Part shown: in pieces, positions 20,970-29,146 of the stretch
Position numbering within the stretch: position 1 is the stretch's first letter
Layout of the letters: each line of letters opens with the position of its first letter
Origin: Streptomyces sp. ERV7
GTDB lineage: Bacteria > Actinomycetota > Actinomycetes > Streptomycetales > Streptomycetaceae
Length of the DNA stretch: 64,000 nt
Assembly (NCBI RefSeq): GCF_001653515.1
Contig: NZ_LYOY01000001.1
Coordinates: 310,001-374,000 of the forward strand
Direction of reading: 5' to 3'
Program-made: the position numbers and the translations under genes
Notes under the pieces: generated by a model
Database searches by the model: none
What the model was told of the DNA's origin: nothing
What the model saw: the letters and a program-made list of their open reading frames with translations, nothing else

Positions 20970-22030
20970 ACCTGGCCGACCGACTTGACGAGCTCGTCGA
21001 TGGCGTACGGCAGGGAGAGCAGCGTGGCCTGCGACATGGCCGCGCCGGCCGCCGGGCCCTCGCTGTCGAGGAGGTACGAGACCTTGTTGTTCTTGGCGAC
21101 CTTGAGGTTGGTGAAGAGGTCGAACTTCTTCAGCGCCTCCGTGTCCGCCTTGTCGTTGATGACGAACACCCGGTCGACGTCGACGAGGTCCACGCGCTCC
21201 GGGGAGAGCGCGGTGTAGAACTTGTCACCCGCGATCTTGTCGATCTCGGCCCGGCCCTTGAAGCCCATGCCTGTCAGAAGCTGTCCGCGCACGTCCTTGG
21301 TGGTGAACGGCGCGACCGCGTCCTTGTACCAGGACAGCGAGACTGCCGTCTGGTTGGCGAACTCGGGGTGCGCCTTCTTGACCGCGGCGAGCTTGTCCTG
21401 GATGCCCTGGACCATCTTGGCGCCCTCGTCGGCCTTGCCGAGCGCCTTGGCGATGTGGAGGGCGTTGTCCTGCCACGGAGCGCTGAACGGCTCCTTCTCG
21501 GCCTTGGTGCGTCCCACCGTCGGCGCGATCTTGGAGAGCTTGTCGTACGCGGCCTTGTCGATCTCGGAGTACACCGCGACGATCAGGTCCGGCCGCAGGG
21601 CGGCGATCTTCTCGTAGTTGGGGCCGGAGTCACCGTTCTTCATGATGACCTGAGGGCGGGCGTCGCCCCACTTGTCCTTCACCCACGACCACTGGGTGTT
21701 GATGTCGGGGCTCTTGCCCTCGGGGTTGGGGTACTGGTCGACCATGCCGACCGGCTTGATGCCGAAGGCCAGGACGTCCTGGTCGTCGGTGTAGCCCACG
21801 GTCACGACCCGCTTGGGGGCCTTGGTGACCGTGGTGGACCCGAACGCGTGCTCAACGGTGACCGGGAACGCACCGGAGGCGGCCTGGGTGTTGGCGGCGT
21901 CGTCCTTCTTGTCCTTGTCCGCCGAGTCGGAGCCGCACCCCGCGAGGAGCCCCACGCCGAGGGCCGCGGCGGACACGGTCCCCGCCAGCCGCCGCCAGGG
22001 CTTCATACGAGTCGTTCGGTCGAGGAACAT
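20966..22030 (-). CDS. cchF: Siderophore-binding lipoprotein CchF
   Basis: A 354-aa periplasmic-binding-type (FepB/FhuD-like) lipoprotein that captures the ferric siderophore at the cell surface for the CchCDE importer. The N-terminus MFLDRTTRMKPWRRLAG is followed by a hydrophobic stretch and the lipobox LLAGC, then a Ser/Asp/Lys-rich linker. The binding domain shows typical segments such as RVVTVGYTDDQDVLAFGIKPVG and RPDLIVAVYSEIDKAAYDKL. ATG 22030 is preferred because AAGGGA lies nine bases upstream; an internal ATG at 22006 is possible. It is transcribed away from the iron box at 22102, which lies 72 bases upstream, and is translationally coupled to cchG. Confidence 0.93.
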   Translation of the reverse strand: MFLDRTTRMKPWRRLAGTVSAAALGVGLLAGCGSDSADKDKKDDAANTQAASGAFPVTVEHAFGSTTVTKAPKRVVTVGYTDDQDVLAFGIKPVGMVDQYPNPEGKSPDINTQWSWVKDKWGDARPQVIMKNGDSGPNYEKIAALRPDLIVAVYSEIDKAAYDKLSKIAPTVGRTKAEKEPFSAPWQDNALHIAKALGKADEGAKMVQGIQDKLAAVKKAHPEFANQTAVSLSWYKDAVAPFTTKDVRGQLLTGMGFKGRAEIDKIAGDKFYTALSPERVDLVDVDRVFVINDKADTEALKKFDLFTNLKVAKNNKVSYLLDSEGPAAGAAMSQATLLSLPYAIDELVKSVGQV

Positions 22031-22101
22031 CCGGGATCCCTTGCTTTCGTGCTGTCCAATGCGGCCCCACCTAAGGGCAGGCAAACCTTAGCGTGGGGCA
22101 G

Positions 22102-22120
22102 TGAGGTTAGCCTAGCCTAA
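22102..22120 (-). promoter_or_regulatory. Iron box upstream of cchF
   Basis: TGAGGTTAGCCTAGCCTAA matches 16 of 19 consensus positions. It covers the stop codon of the upstream cchE gene and lies 72 bases before the cchF start. Confidence 0.85.
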
Positions 22121-22983
22121 GTAGGCAGGCTTCCCTCACGGGCGCCCAGCCCCTGGACATGGGTCCGCCCGATGGGGACGATGAGCGGCCGCTCCCCCAC
22201 CGGATCGTCAATCACCTTGGCGCGCAGGCCGAACGCCTCCTCCAGCAGCTCGGCGGTCACCACGTCGCGCGGATGCCCCTGGGCCAGGACCGAGCCCGCC
22301 TTCATCACGATCAGGTTGTCGCTGTAGCGCGTGGCCAGATTGAGGTCGTGCAGCACCATGACCACGGTGCGCCCCGACTCGTGCAGATCGTCGACCAGGT
22401 CGAGCACATCGACGGCGTGCGCCAGGTCCAGATAGGTGGTGGGCTCGTCGAGCAGCAGCAGATCGGTGCCCTGAGCGAGCGTCATCGATATCCAGACGCG
22501 CTGCCGCTGGCCTCCGGAGAGCGTGTCGACGGGACGGTCGGCGAGATCGGACACGCCGGTCATGGCCAGCGCGCGCTCCACCACGGAGGCGTCGTCCGAG
22601 GACCACTGCCGCAGCCAGCTCTGGTGCGGATGCCGGCCCCTGGCGACGAGGTCGGCCACGGTCAGGCCTTCCGGCGCGACCGGCGACTGGGGCAGCAGGC
22701 CGAGCTTCTTCGCCACGTCCCTGGTCTTCAGCTTGGCGATGTCCTGACCGTCCAGCACGACCGATCCGCTCGTCGGCTTCAGCAGCCGCGAAAGCGTCCG
22801 CAGCAGGGTGGACTTGCCGCATCCGTTGGGGCCGATGATGGTGGTCACCACGCCCTGAGGGACCGTCACGTCCAGTCCGTCGATGACGGTCCGGTCGCCG
22901 TACCCGACCGTCACGCCCCTGGCGGCCAACCGCGGGACGTCAGCGGTCCCGACCTGGATCTCGGTGGTGTACTGAACGGCCAA
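22117..22983 (-). CDS. cchE: Ferric-siderophore import ATPase CchE
   Basis: A 288-aa FecE/FepC-type ATPase. Walker A GPNGCGKST, Q-loop LGLLPQSPVAPEG, signature [17 protein letters not shown], Walker B LLLLDEPTTYLDL and H-loop VLHDLNLA are all intact. It powers the CchC/CchD permease for ferri-coelichelin uptake. The start is a TTG at 22983 preceded by AGGGGGA; no better ATG or GTG exists nearby, and the first conserved strand begins about 20 residues later. An iron box ends 15 bases upstream, between cchD and cchE, so cchE can be expressed separately from cchCD. Confidence 0.93.
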   Translation of the reverse strand: MAVQYTTEIQVGTADVPRLAARGVTVGYGDRTVIDGLDVTVPQGVVTTIIGPNGCGKSTLLRTLSRLLKPTSGSVVLDGQDIAKLKTRDVAKKLGLLPQSPVAPEGLTVADLVARGRHPHQSWLRQWSSDDASVVERALAMTGVSDLADRPVDTLSGGQRQRVWISMTLAQGTDLLLLDEPTTYLDLAHAVDVLDLVDDLHESGRTVVMVLHDLNLATRYSDNLIVMKAGSVLAQGHPRDVVTAELLEEAFGLRAKVIDDPVGERPLIVPIGRTHVQGLGAREGSLPT

Positions 22984-22997
22984 GGCTCCCCCTAAAT

Positions 22998-23016
22998 TTA
23001 GGCTTGCCTAACCTTT
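22998..23016 (-). promoter_or_regulatory. Iron box upstream of cchE
   Basis: TTAGGCTTGCCTAACCTTT matches 14 of 19 consensus positions and lies in the 40-base gap between cchD and cchE, next to the TTG start of cchE. Confidence 0.7.
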
Positions 23017-23023
23017 GTATCAC

Positions 23024-24085
23024 CTAGCGGCGATTCGCCCGCACCAGGAGGTAGATGAGGAAGGGACCGCCGATCGCGGCGGTGACGACACCGACCGGCA
23101 GGGCGATCGGCAGCGCGGTGCGCGCGACCAGGTCGGAGCCGGTCAGCAGCAGGGCTCCCACCGCGGCGGAGGCCGGCATCGGCGGTGTGGGGGACTTCGT
23201 CAGACGCATCGCCACCTGCGGCGCCACCATGGCCACGAACGGGACCGGTCCGGCCGCGCTCACCGCCATCGCGGCCAGCAGGACCGCGCACAGCAGCAGG
23301 ACCGCCCGCACCCGGGTGTACCGCACGCCCAGGCCCGCGGCCACGTCGTCGCCGAAGTGCAGCGGCTTGAACTGGAAGGCGACGCAAGCCACTACGGCCA
23401 CCAGCACGGCGGTGCCCCAGAGGGCCAGTCGGACCTCGTCCCACGACCGGTTGTCCAGCGAGCCCACCAGCCACGCCTGGGCCCGCGCCACGTCCCTGAT
23501 GTCCGCACTGGCCAGCAGCCAGGTGGTGATCGCCTCCATCACCGCACTCACCGAGATGCCGATGAGGATGAGGCGGAAGCCGTCGATCCCGCGTCGCCAC
23601 GCCAGGAAGTACACCAGCAGCCCCGTGCCGAGACCGCCCGCCAGTGCCGCCGCGGACAGGCCGACGGTGCTGACGACCGCCGCGGCGGTCCCGCCCGACA
23701 CCGTCACCAGGAACACGGACACCGCGCCGGCGCCTCCGGTGATTCCCAGGATGTCCGGACTGGCCAGCGGATTGCGGGCGATGGACTGCGTGATCGCCCC
23801 GGAGACGCCGAGTGCGACGCCCACCACGAGACCGGCCGCGGCGCGCGGCAGGCGCAGATCCATGATGACGAACTCGTCGACCTGGTCACCCCGGCCGAAG
23901 AGCGTGGCGACCACCCGCGACAGACCGATGGGGAAGTCCCCCACGGCGATGGAGAGGCAGAACAACAGGAAGGCCGCCGCCGTCAGGAGCAGCGTGACCA
24001 GCACGACCCTGGGGCGCCATACGAAGGACACCCGGCCGAGCCGGACACCCGGCACCACCGGCTTCTTCACGACTGTCTCGTTCAT
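23024..24085 (-). CDS. cchD: Siderophore import permease CchD (FecCD family)
   Basis: A 353-aa FecCD-type permease with about nine to ten membrane helices. Family landmarks are LRLPRAAAGLVVGVALGVSGAITQSIARNPLASPDILGITGGA, which holds the RLPR and NPLA-x-PDxLGxxxGA motifs, and the conserved end GPVPFVAMVAPQVAMRL followed by IGGPFLIYLLVR. ATG 24085 overlaps the cchC stop (ATGA). It forms the membrane channel with CchC and is driven by CchE. Confidence 0.93.
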   Translation of the reverse strand: MNETVVKKPVVPGVRLGRVSFVWRPRVVLVTLLLTAAAFLLFCLSIAVGDFPIGLSRVVATLFGRGDQVDEFVIMDLRLPRAAAGLVVGVALGVSGAITQSIARNPLASPDILGITGGAGAVSVFLVTVSGGTAAAVVSTVGLSAAALAGGLGTGLLVYFLAWRRGIDGFRLILIGISVSAVMEAITTWLLASADIRDVARAQAWLVGSLDNRSWDEVRLALWGTAVLVAVVACVAFQFKPLHFGDDVAAGLGVRYTRVRAVLLLCAVLLAAMAVSAAGPVPFVAMVAPQVAMRLTKSPTPPMPASAAVGALLLTGSDLVARTALPIALPVGVVTAAIGGPFLIYLLVRANRR

Positions 24086-25140
24086 GCGCTCTTGAACTTT
24101 CCCAGCCACACCATGGCCGCGAAGAAGGGGGCTCCGAGAAGGGCGACCAGGACGCCCGCGTCCAGTTCGCCCGGCCGCACCACGACGCGCCCGACGATGT
24201 CGCAGACGAGAAGGACGACCGCGCCGAGCAGACCCGCGTACGGCACCAGCCAGCGGTAGTCGGGCCCGGCCAGATACCGGGCGATGTGCGCCACCATCAG
24301 TCCCAGGAACGCGATGGGGCCGCAGGCCGCGGTGGCGGCGCCCGCCAGCAGGGTGATGGCGAGGATGCCGACGGTGCGGATCAGCGTGATGTTCACGCCC
24401 AGTCCGCGGGCCACGTCGTCGCCCAGGTTGAGCAGGTTGACGGAGGGCAGGGTGAACGCGGCCAGCACCAGTCCGGCCCCGACGAAGACGGTCACCGGCC
24501 AGATGACATCGAAGCGCACACCGGCCACCGATCCGACGTTCCAGAAGCGCAGGGCGTTCAGCGCCGCCTTGTCCGACAGCGCGACCGCCGTCGTCATCGC
24601 GGCGAGGAACACCGTGACCCCCTGCCCGGCCAGAGCGAGCGTCAGCGGATTGCCGGCGCCTCTGCCGATGCTCGACAGCCCGAACACGACGACGCCGGCG
24701 ATCCCGGCGCCCACGAAGGCGAACCAGACGTACTGGAACGGGTCGGTGAGCCCGAAGAGCGAGATCGCCGACACGACGGCGAACGAGGCGCCGGTGTTCA
24801 CCCCCAACAGTCCGCTGTCCGCGATGGGGTTGCGCGTGTATCCCTGGATCAGCGCTCCGGCGACGCCCAGGGCGATACCGGCCACGATCGCGAGCACCGT
24901 CCGGGGCACTCGCACGGTCTGCACGATGAGTCTGACTTCCGTGCTCTTCTGGTCGGGGTCCGAGGCCCCGAACAGCCCGTGCCACACCTCACCGGGGCTC
25001 AGCGCGCGTGCGCCGACTCCCAGGGAGAGTACGGCGGCGACCATGAGGACCACCGTGATGGCGCCCAAACCCACCACCCGTCGCCTCCGGGCCGCCGCGA
25101 CCCGGGAGAGCGCCGGGCGTTCAACTGTCGTCGTGCCCAT
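24082..25140 (-). CDS. cchC: Siderophore import permease CchC (FecCD family)
   Basis: A 352-aa FecCD permease with a basic N-terminus (RVAAARRRRVVGLG) and about nine helices. It carries RVPRTVLAIVAGIALGVAGALIQGYTRNPIADSGLLGVNTGA and GPIAFLGLMVAHIARYLAG, the standard family motifs. The start is taken as ATG 25140; the in-frame upstream extension is proline/arginine-rich and does not look like a permease N-terminus. No clear Shine-Dalgarno precedes ATG 25140, but a 38-codon reading frame with a good one ends inside the first codons of cchC, so the start may be reached by translational coupling. Confidence 0.9.
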   Translation of the reverse strand: MGTTTVERPALSRVAAARRRRVVGLGAITVVLMVAAVLSLGVGARALSPGEVWHGLFGASDPDQKSTEVRLIVQTVRVPRTVLAIVAGIALGVAGALIQGYTRNPIADSGLLGVNTGASFAVVSAISLFGLTDPFQYVWFAFVGAGIAGVVVFGLSSIGRGAGNPLTLALAGQGVTVFLAAMTTAVALSDKAALNALRFWNVGSVAGVRFDVIWPVTVFVGAGLVLAAFTLPSVNLLNLGDDVARGLGVNITLIRTVGILAITLLAGAATAACGPIAFLGLMVAHIARYLAGPDYRWLVPYAGLLGAVVLLVCDIVGRVVVRPGELDAGVLVALLGAPFFAAMVWLGKFKSA

Positions 25141-25237
25141 GATCACGTACGTTATCCCTCGCTGACGCCGGGGCACTCGGGTACCCCGTGGTGACGGCCG
25201 GACGGGCCACCGGCGCGGGCGCGGATTCCAAGGACAC
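25121..25237 (-). CDS. Possible 38-aa leader ORF before cchC
   Basis: GTG 25237 is preceded by AAAGGA six bases upstream and opens a frame beginning VSLESAPAPVARPAVTTGY and ending RDHGHDDS, with a TGA 20 bases inside cchC in another frame. cchC lacks a good Shine-Dalgarno of its own, so this frame could deliver ribosomes to it. The same AAGGAACGTC element precedes the TTG start of the GNAT gene at 2849. No peptide family is recognised; the frame may instead be fortuitous. Confidence 0.4.
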   Translation of the reverse strand: MSLESAPAPVARPAVTTGYPSAPASARDNVRDHGHDDS

Positions 25238-25347
25238 GGACGTTCCTTTCTCGTGGATCCGCTCTCGTGGATCCGGGGCGGACACGGCGGCGCCGCGCCT
25301 GCCGCGCGCGAGCACGCCACAGGCACGGCAGGGAGACCGCGGACCGG

Positions 25348-26703
25348 TCAGACGGCCGGCTGACGGGCGTCTCCCGTGACCGGCCCGGCCGCGCCGGGCG
25401 CGGCCGCGGTGTGCCGGTCGAGGATCGAGTCGAGGATCTCCCCGACCCGTATCGCGGTGTTGGACAGCAGCGAGGAGGTGATGCCGTGGGTGTGCTCGGT
25501 GCCGCCCTGGAGGTAGATGCCGCAGCGCAGTTCGGGGTCGGTCGACACACGGTAGTCGCGCTCGACGCGGACCCGGCCCTGCTCGTCGCGGTGGCACCGG
25601 CCGGCGACCTCGCCGAGCAGGCCCAGGCCGTCGGCCTGGAGGTACCCGGTGGCGCACACGACGACGTCGGCGTCCAGCAGGCTCTCCTCGCCGGTGACAA
25701 GGGACTTGATGGTGGCCCGGACTCCCTCGGCCGTCTCCTTGACGTCCGTGAGGCGTGAGATGTTCAGGAAGCGCAGCCGCTCGGTGCCGAGCACCTTCTC
25801 CTGGTACGCCTGGCGGTACAGGTCGTCGATGAGGTCGATGTCCACCACGGAGTAGTTGGTGTTGCCGTGGTAGTCCATCAGCCGGCGCTTGACGTCCTCC
25901 GGCGCGGTGAAGTACTCGTCGACCGCCTGGGGGTCGAAGATGCGGTTGGCGAAGCTGCTGTCGTCCGCCGGGCTGTAGCCGTAGCGGGAGAAGACCGCGC
26001 AGACCTCGGCCTCGGGGAAGCGGCGGTGCAGATAGGCGACGTTCTCGGCGGCGCTCTGGCCGGCGCCGACGACGACGAAGCGGGTGGGCTCCGTCTCCTT
26101 CAGGCCGTCGACCTTCGCCAGCAGGTCGGAGTTGTGCCAGACGCGGTCGGTCCGCTCGACGCCCTCGGGCATGACCGGGCGCAGTCCGGTACCGATGATG
26201 AGGTTGCGGGCGCGGTGGACGACGACCTCGTCCCCGGCGCGGGCCGTCACGTCGAGGTACTCCACCACACCGTCGCGTATGACGGGTTCGACGGCGACGA
26301 CCTGGTGGCCGTACGAGACCATGTCGTCGACCTTCGCCGCGGCCCACTCGAAGTAGTCGTGGAACTCCACCCGCAGCGGGAACAGGTTCTTGTGGTTGAC
26401 GAAGTCGATCAGGCGGTCCTTGCTCTGCAGGTACCGCAGGAAGGTGTATTCGCTGGACGGGTTCCGCAGCGTCACCAGGTCCTTCAGGAAGGACACCTGC
26501 ATCGTCGCGTCGTCGATGAGCATGCCGCGGTGCCACCCGAAGCTGGGCTGCTGCTCGAAGAAGTGAGCGGTGACCGCCTCCTGCCGTCCGACGCTCGCGT
26601 TGTGCTCGGCGAGCGCGATCGCCATGGCCACGTTCGACGGTCCGAAGCCGATACCGATCAGATCGTGGATCAGTGGTGCGTCGCCAGGAAGAGCCTGTGA
26701 CAT
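25348..26703 (-). CDS. cchB: L-ornithine N5-monooxygenase CchB
   Basis: A 451-aa flavin-dependent N-hydroxylating monooxygenase of the SidA/PvdA/IucD family. It converts L-ornithine to N5-hydroxyornithine, the hydroxamate precursor for coelichelin. The FAD motif GIGFGPSN is near residue 17, the NADPH motif VVGAGQSAAEN near 214, and the family segments MQVSFLKDLVTLRNPSSEYTF and ATGYLQ are visible. The start is ATG 26703. It is divergent from cchA, and an iron box lies 102 bases upstream. Its substrate need links it to the arginine genes at the window start. Confidence 0.96.
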   Translation of the reverse strand: MSQALPGDAPLIHDLIGIGFGPSNVAMAIALAEHNASVGRQEAVTAHFFEQQPSFGWHRGMLIDDATMQVSFLKDLVTLRNPSSEYTFLRYLQSKDRLIDFVNHKNLFPLRVEFHDYFEWAAAKVDDMVSYGHQVVAVEPVIRDGVVEYLDVTARAGDEVVVHRARNLIIGTGLRPVMPEGVERTDRVWHNSDLLAKVDGLKETEPTRFVVVGAGQSAAENVAYLHRRFPEAEVCAVFSRYGYSPADDSSFANRIFDPQAVDEYFTAPEDVKRRLMDYHGNTNYSVVDIDLIDDLYRQAYQEKVLGTERLRFLNISRLTDVKETAEGVRATIKSLVTGEESLLDADVVVCATGYLQADGLGLLGEVAGRCHRDEQGRVRVERDYRVSTDPELRCGIYLQGGTEHTHGITSSLLSNTAIRVGEILDSILDRHTAAAPGAAGPVTGDARQPAV

Positions 26704-26804
26704 GTCACTCCCATTCGTGCGGGACAGCCGCCTGCGAGGCGTCCTGTCGGGGGTGGGGAAAAGGGGGAGTCCAGGCGCACCGGGGACCGGCAGCCGAGCG
26801 GAAC

Positions 26805-26823
26805 TTAGGTAACGCTAACCTCA
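26805..26823 (-). promoter_or_regulatory. Iron box for cchB
   Basis: TTAGGTAACGCTAACCTCA matches 16 of 19 consensus positions, 102 bases upstream of the cchB start. The 263-base cchB-cchA gap is AT-richer than its surroundings and holds this box and a second one for cchA. Confidence 0.85.
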
Positions 26824-26907
26824 TCAAGCCGGGGCTGTCGACCAGGCATAGCGGACATATCACTATTCACTGGGTCAATCGAGCCTAGAATCGGGGTCGT
26901 TGCGTCG

Positions 26908-26926
26908 TTAGGTAAGCCTTGCTTTA
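26908..26926 (+). promoter_or_regulatory. Iron box for cchA
   Basis: TTAGGTAAGCCTTGCTTTA matches 13 of 19 consensus positions; the first half-site is strong and the second weak. It lies 41 bases before the cchA start. Confidence 0.65.
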
Positions 26927-26966
26927 CTTAACCCTGGTTATTTCGCTCTTCTGAGGAGGAACCCCG

Positions 26967-27914
26967 ATGCGGGTCGTCATGTTCGGTTACCAAACCTGGG
27001 GCCATCGCACCCTGAAGGCGCTCCTGGACTCCGAGCACGACGTGGTGATGGTCGTGACGCACCCCAAGAGCGAGCACGCCTACGAGAAGATCTGGAGCGA
27101 CTCGGTGGCCGAGCTCGCCGAGGAGCACGGCGTCCCGGTCGTCATCCGCAACCGCCCCGACGACGAGGAGCTCTTCCAGCGGCTCAAGGAAGCCGACCCG
27201 GACATCCTCGTCGCCAACAACTGGCGCACCTGGATACCCCCGCGCATCTACGACCTGCCGCGGTACGGCACCCTCAATGTCCACGACTCCCTGCTGCCCA
27301 AGTACGCCGGCTTCTCGCCGCTGATCTGGGCCCTCATCAACGGCGAGTCCGAAGTCGGCGTCACGGCGCACATGATGGACGAGGTACTGGACGCCGGCGA
27401 CATCGTTGACCAGCGCGCCGTGCCCGTGGGCCCCACCGACACCGCGACGGATCTCTTCCACAAGACGGTCGACCTGATCGCCCCGGTCACCATCGGCGCA
27501 CTCGACCGGATCGCCTCCGGCGAGACGGAGTTCACCAAGCAGGACCGGTCCCAGGCCAGCTTCTTCCACAAGCGGGCCGAAGAGGACATCCGGATCAACT
27601 GGGACTGGCCCGCCGAGGTCCTGGAGCGTCTGGTCCGCGCGCAGTCCGCCCCGTACCCGGCCGCCTTCACCTTCCACAAGGGCAAGCGCCTGGAGGTGCT
27701 CTCCGCCGTGGTGTCCGAGGGCGTGTACGGCGGCACCCCCGGCCGCGTCTTCTACCGCGAGGGCGCCGGTGTCGTGATCGTCGCCGGAGCCGACGCCCGC
27801 ACCGGCCGCAACCACGGCCTGGCCATCACCCGGGTCCGCACGGAGGACGGCCGCGAGCTGCCCGCCGACGAGTACTTCACGTCCATGGGCGGCTACCTCA
27901 CCGACCGCGCCTGA
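26967..27914 (+). CDS. cchA: N5-hydroxyornithine formyltransferase CchA
   Basis: A 315-aa methionyl-tRNA-formyltransferase-like enzyme that transfers a formyl group from 10-formyl-tetrahydrofolate to N5-hydroxyornithine. The catalytic Asn-His pair is in LNVHDSLLPKYAGFSP near residue 108 and the catalytic Asp in VLDAGDIVDQ near 145; a C-terminal Fmt-like domain follows (FTFHKGKRLEVL). GAGGAGGAAC precedes ATG 26967. The gene is single and divergent from cchB, with a perfect hairpin terminator 70 bases downstream. Confidence 0.95.
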   Translation: MRVVMFGYQTWGHRTLKALLDSEHDVVMVVTHPKSEHAYEKIWSDSVAELAEEHGVPVVIRNRPDDEELFQRLKEADPDILVANNWRTWIPPRIYDLPRYGTLNVHDSLLPKYAGFSPLIWALINGESEVGVTAHMMDEVLDAGDIVDQRAVPVGPTDTATDLFHKTVDLIAPVTIGALDRIASGETEFTKQDRSQASFFHKRAEEDIRINWDWPAEVLERLVRAQSAPYPAAFTFHKGKRLEVLSAVVSEGVYGGTPGRVFYREGAGVVIVAGADARTGRNHGLAITRVRTEDGRELPADEYFTSMGGYLTDRA

Positions 27915-27984
27915 CGCCGGCGGCACCCCTCGCCGCCATCCGATCACCGACACGCTCCGGACGGTCCCGGACGATGTCGGCCTC

Positions 27985-28019
27985 CACCGCCGTGCGGATC
28001 GCCGATCCGCACGGCGGTG
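27985..28019 (+). terminator. Terminator after cchA
   Basis: Perfect 16-bp inverted repeat (arms 27985-28000 and 28004-28019) with a 3-base loop, 70 bases after the cchA stop. It marks the edge of the siderophore cluster. Confidence 0.9.
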
Positions 28020-28842
28020 TTGCCTGTGCGCCCCACGGGGCGACAGCCGAGAAACAGTCAAAGGCGTTGAGGAATCCGCTGGTCAGCTGCTCGGCGAAGA
28101 AACGGGGCTTCTTCCCCGTCACAAGTCGGGTGCCTGAGGCGAATGTTGCGCCAGGCATCCGAACCGTCCGGCCGCCCTCCCTGACGCGACGGAAATGATC
28201 ATTCGATTCCGGTGGGTCAAAGCCCCGGGTCAGGCCCTGTTTTCGGCCTTTCGGCCAAGCTCTGCGCGTCGATGAGCGCCCCATGGGCAGAAACAGATTT
28301 TGCTCAGGCTTGCCCCCGCACCTCCAGCACCAGCTGTTCTTGTCCGCGGCCCCTCCACCAGCGGCGCTCATCGACCAGTGAGTCATTCTCAAATCTTGAG
28401 CGCAATTTACACACATCCCCTCTACATACCGCCTCCACTGGTCTAGATTGTGCGTGCTTCAGCTGCTTGGGCACGAGGCAACCATTAATGATCTACGAGT
28501 CCGGCGCTTCGGGTGCGGGGAGCACTCGGGGTTTCGAGGTGCCTTGCGCACCTCGGATGTCCGGCAGCCCACGCGAGTCCGCTGCCGCCAGGGCGGATCG
28601 TTCAAGCAGCACGGAAACAGCGGGGATGTCATACGCGGGAGGCGTGGGTCTCCCGGGGGGAGAAACAGTGCGGGGTGCTGCCCCGGCCCGCCTCGCGCGA
28701 GCCCGCCGGGCCCGGCACCGGCCGGCTCGGCCGGCCCGCCTCCCTCGATGCCCTGCGCTGTGTGGTGCTGCGCTGCTGAGCGTTCCGCGCGGAACGAGCT
28801 CAGCGGTACGTCAACTCACCAGCACAGCGAGGTGGTTCAGCC
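28020..28842. other. Gene-poor region of about 820 bases with hairpins
   Basis: No convincing protein gene is seen; the open frames here lack ribosome sites or run through the cchA terminator. A locally AT-rich block at about 28385-28500 includes ACTGGTCTAGATTGT (28437-28451), whose first 11 bases match a DasR-type site but whose second half does not. A hairpin with 8-base arms (28535-28542 and 28548-28555) follows. The layout looks like a promoter plus an untranslated or small-RNA region, but I cannot name it. Confidence 0.4.
28781..28796. other. Perfect 16-bp palindrome upstream of a 48-aa gene
   Basis: CGTTCCGCGCGGAACG is a perfect palindrome 47 bases before the ATG at 28843. It could be a terminator of the upstream region, an attenuator or an operator; nothing in the sequence decides. 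Confidence 0.45.
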
Positions 28843-28989
28843 ATGCCCATCGACCCCTTCGCGGCGCTCAACGCGATGCTGCGCGCCGAGGCCGCCCGGA
28901 TCCGCCCGGCCCCCGCGACCCCCGAACGCGAGGACGCCGACCCCGGAGAGGAGCAGCGCCGACCCCAGGCCGACCCGCACGGCAAGTAG
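28843..28989 (+). CDS. Small hypothetical protein (48 aa)
   Basis: ATG 28843 is preceded by GAGGTGG nine bases upstream. The peptide begins MPIDPFAALNAMLRAEAAR and ends in a charged Glu/Arg/Pro-rich tail. It has no signal peptide or membrane helix; the first half could form an amphipathic helix. No family is recognised. It stands alone before a secreted hydrolase gene. Confidence 0.55.
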   Translation: MPIDPFAALNAMLRAEAARIRPAPATPEREDADPGEEQRRPQADPHGK

Positions 28990-29146
28990 CCGGGCCCCAG
29001 CCGACGGGGCGGTGGACCGCTCGGGGCCACCGCCCCCATGACCTGCTGTTCTCACAGGGAGTGACGACAGCGGGCGATCCGTCGTGCGGTACTCCGTTCG
29101 GCGGCTTACGTTTGCTGCGGGGGCACCCCGACCGAAAGGTCCGGCC

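Noticed and set aside
25249..25276. Tandem CTCGTGGATCCG repeat between cchB and cchC
   Set aside because: Only two copies of about 12 bases; too short to support a functional or mobile-element call.
25141..25326. Starting cchC 62 codons further upstream
   Set aside because: The extension is Pro/Arg-rich without the hydrophobic character of a permease N-terminus.
27898..28416. A 172-codon minus-strand frame at the end of the cch cluster
   Set aside because: It runs through the perfect cchA terminator hairpin and into the cchA end, has no ribosome site and no recognised family, so I treat the region as non-coding.
28437..28452. DasR binding site
   Set aside because: Only the first 11 of 16 bases fit the consensus; noted as a weak resemblance and not annotated as a site.
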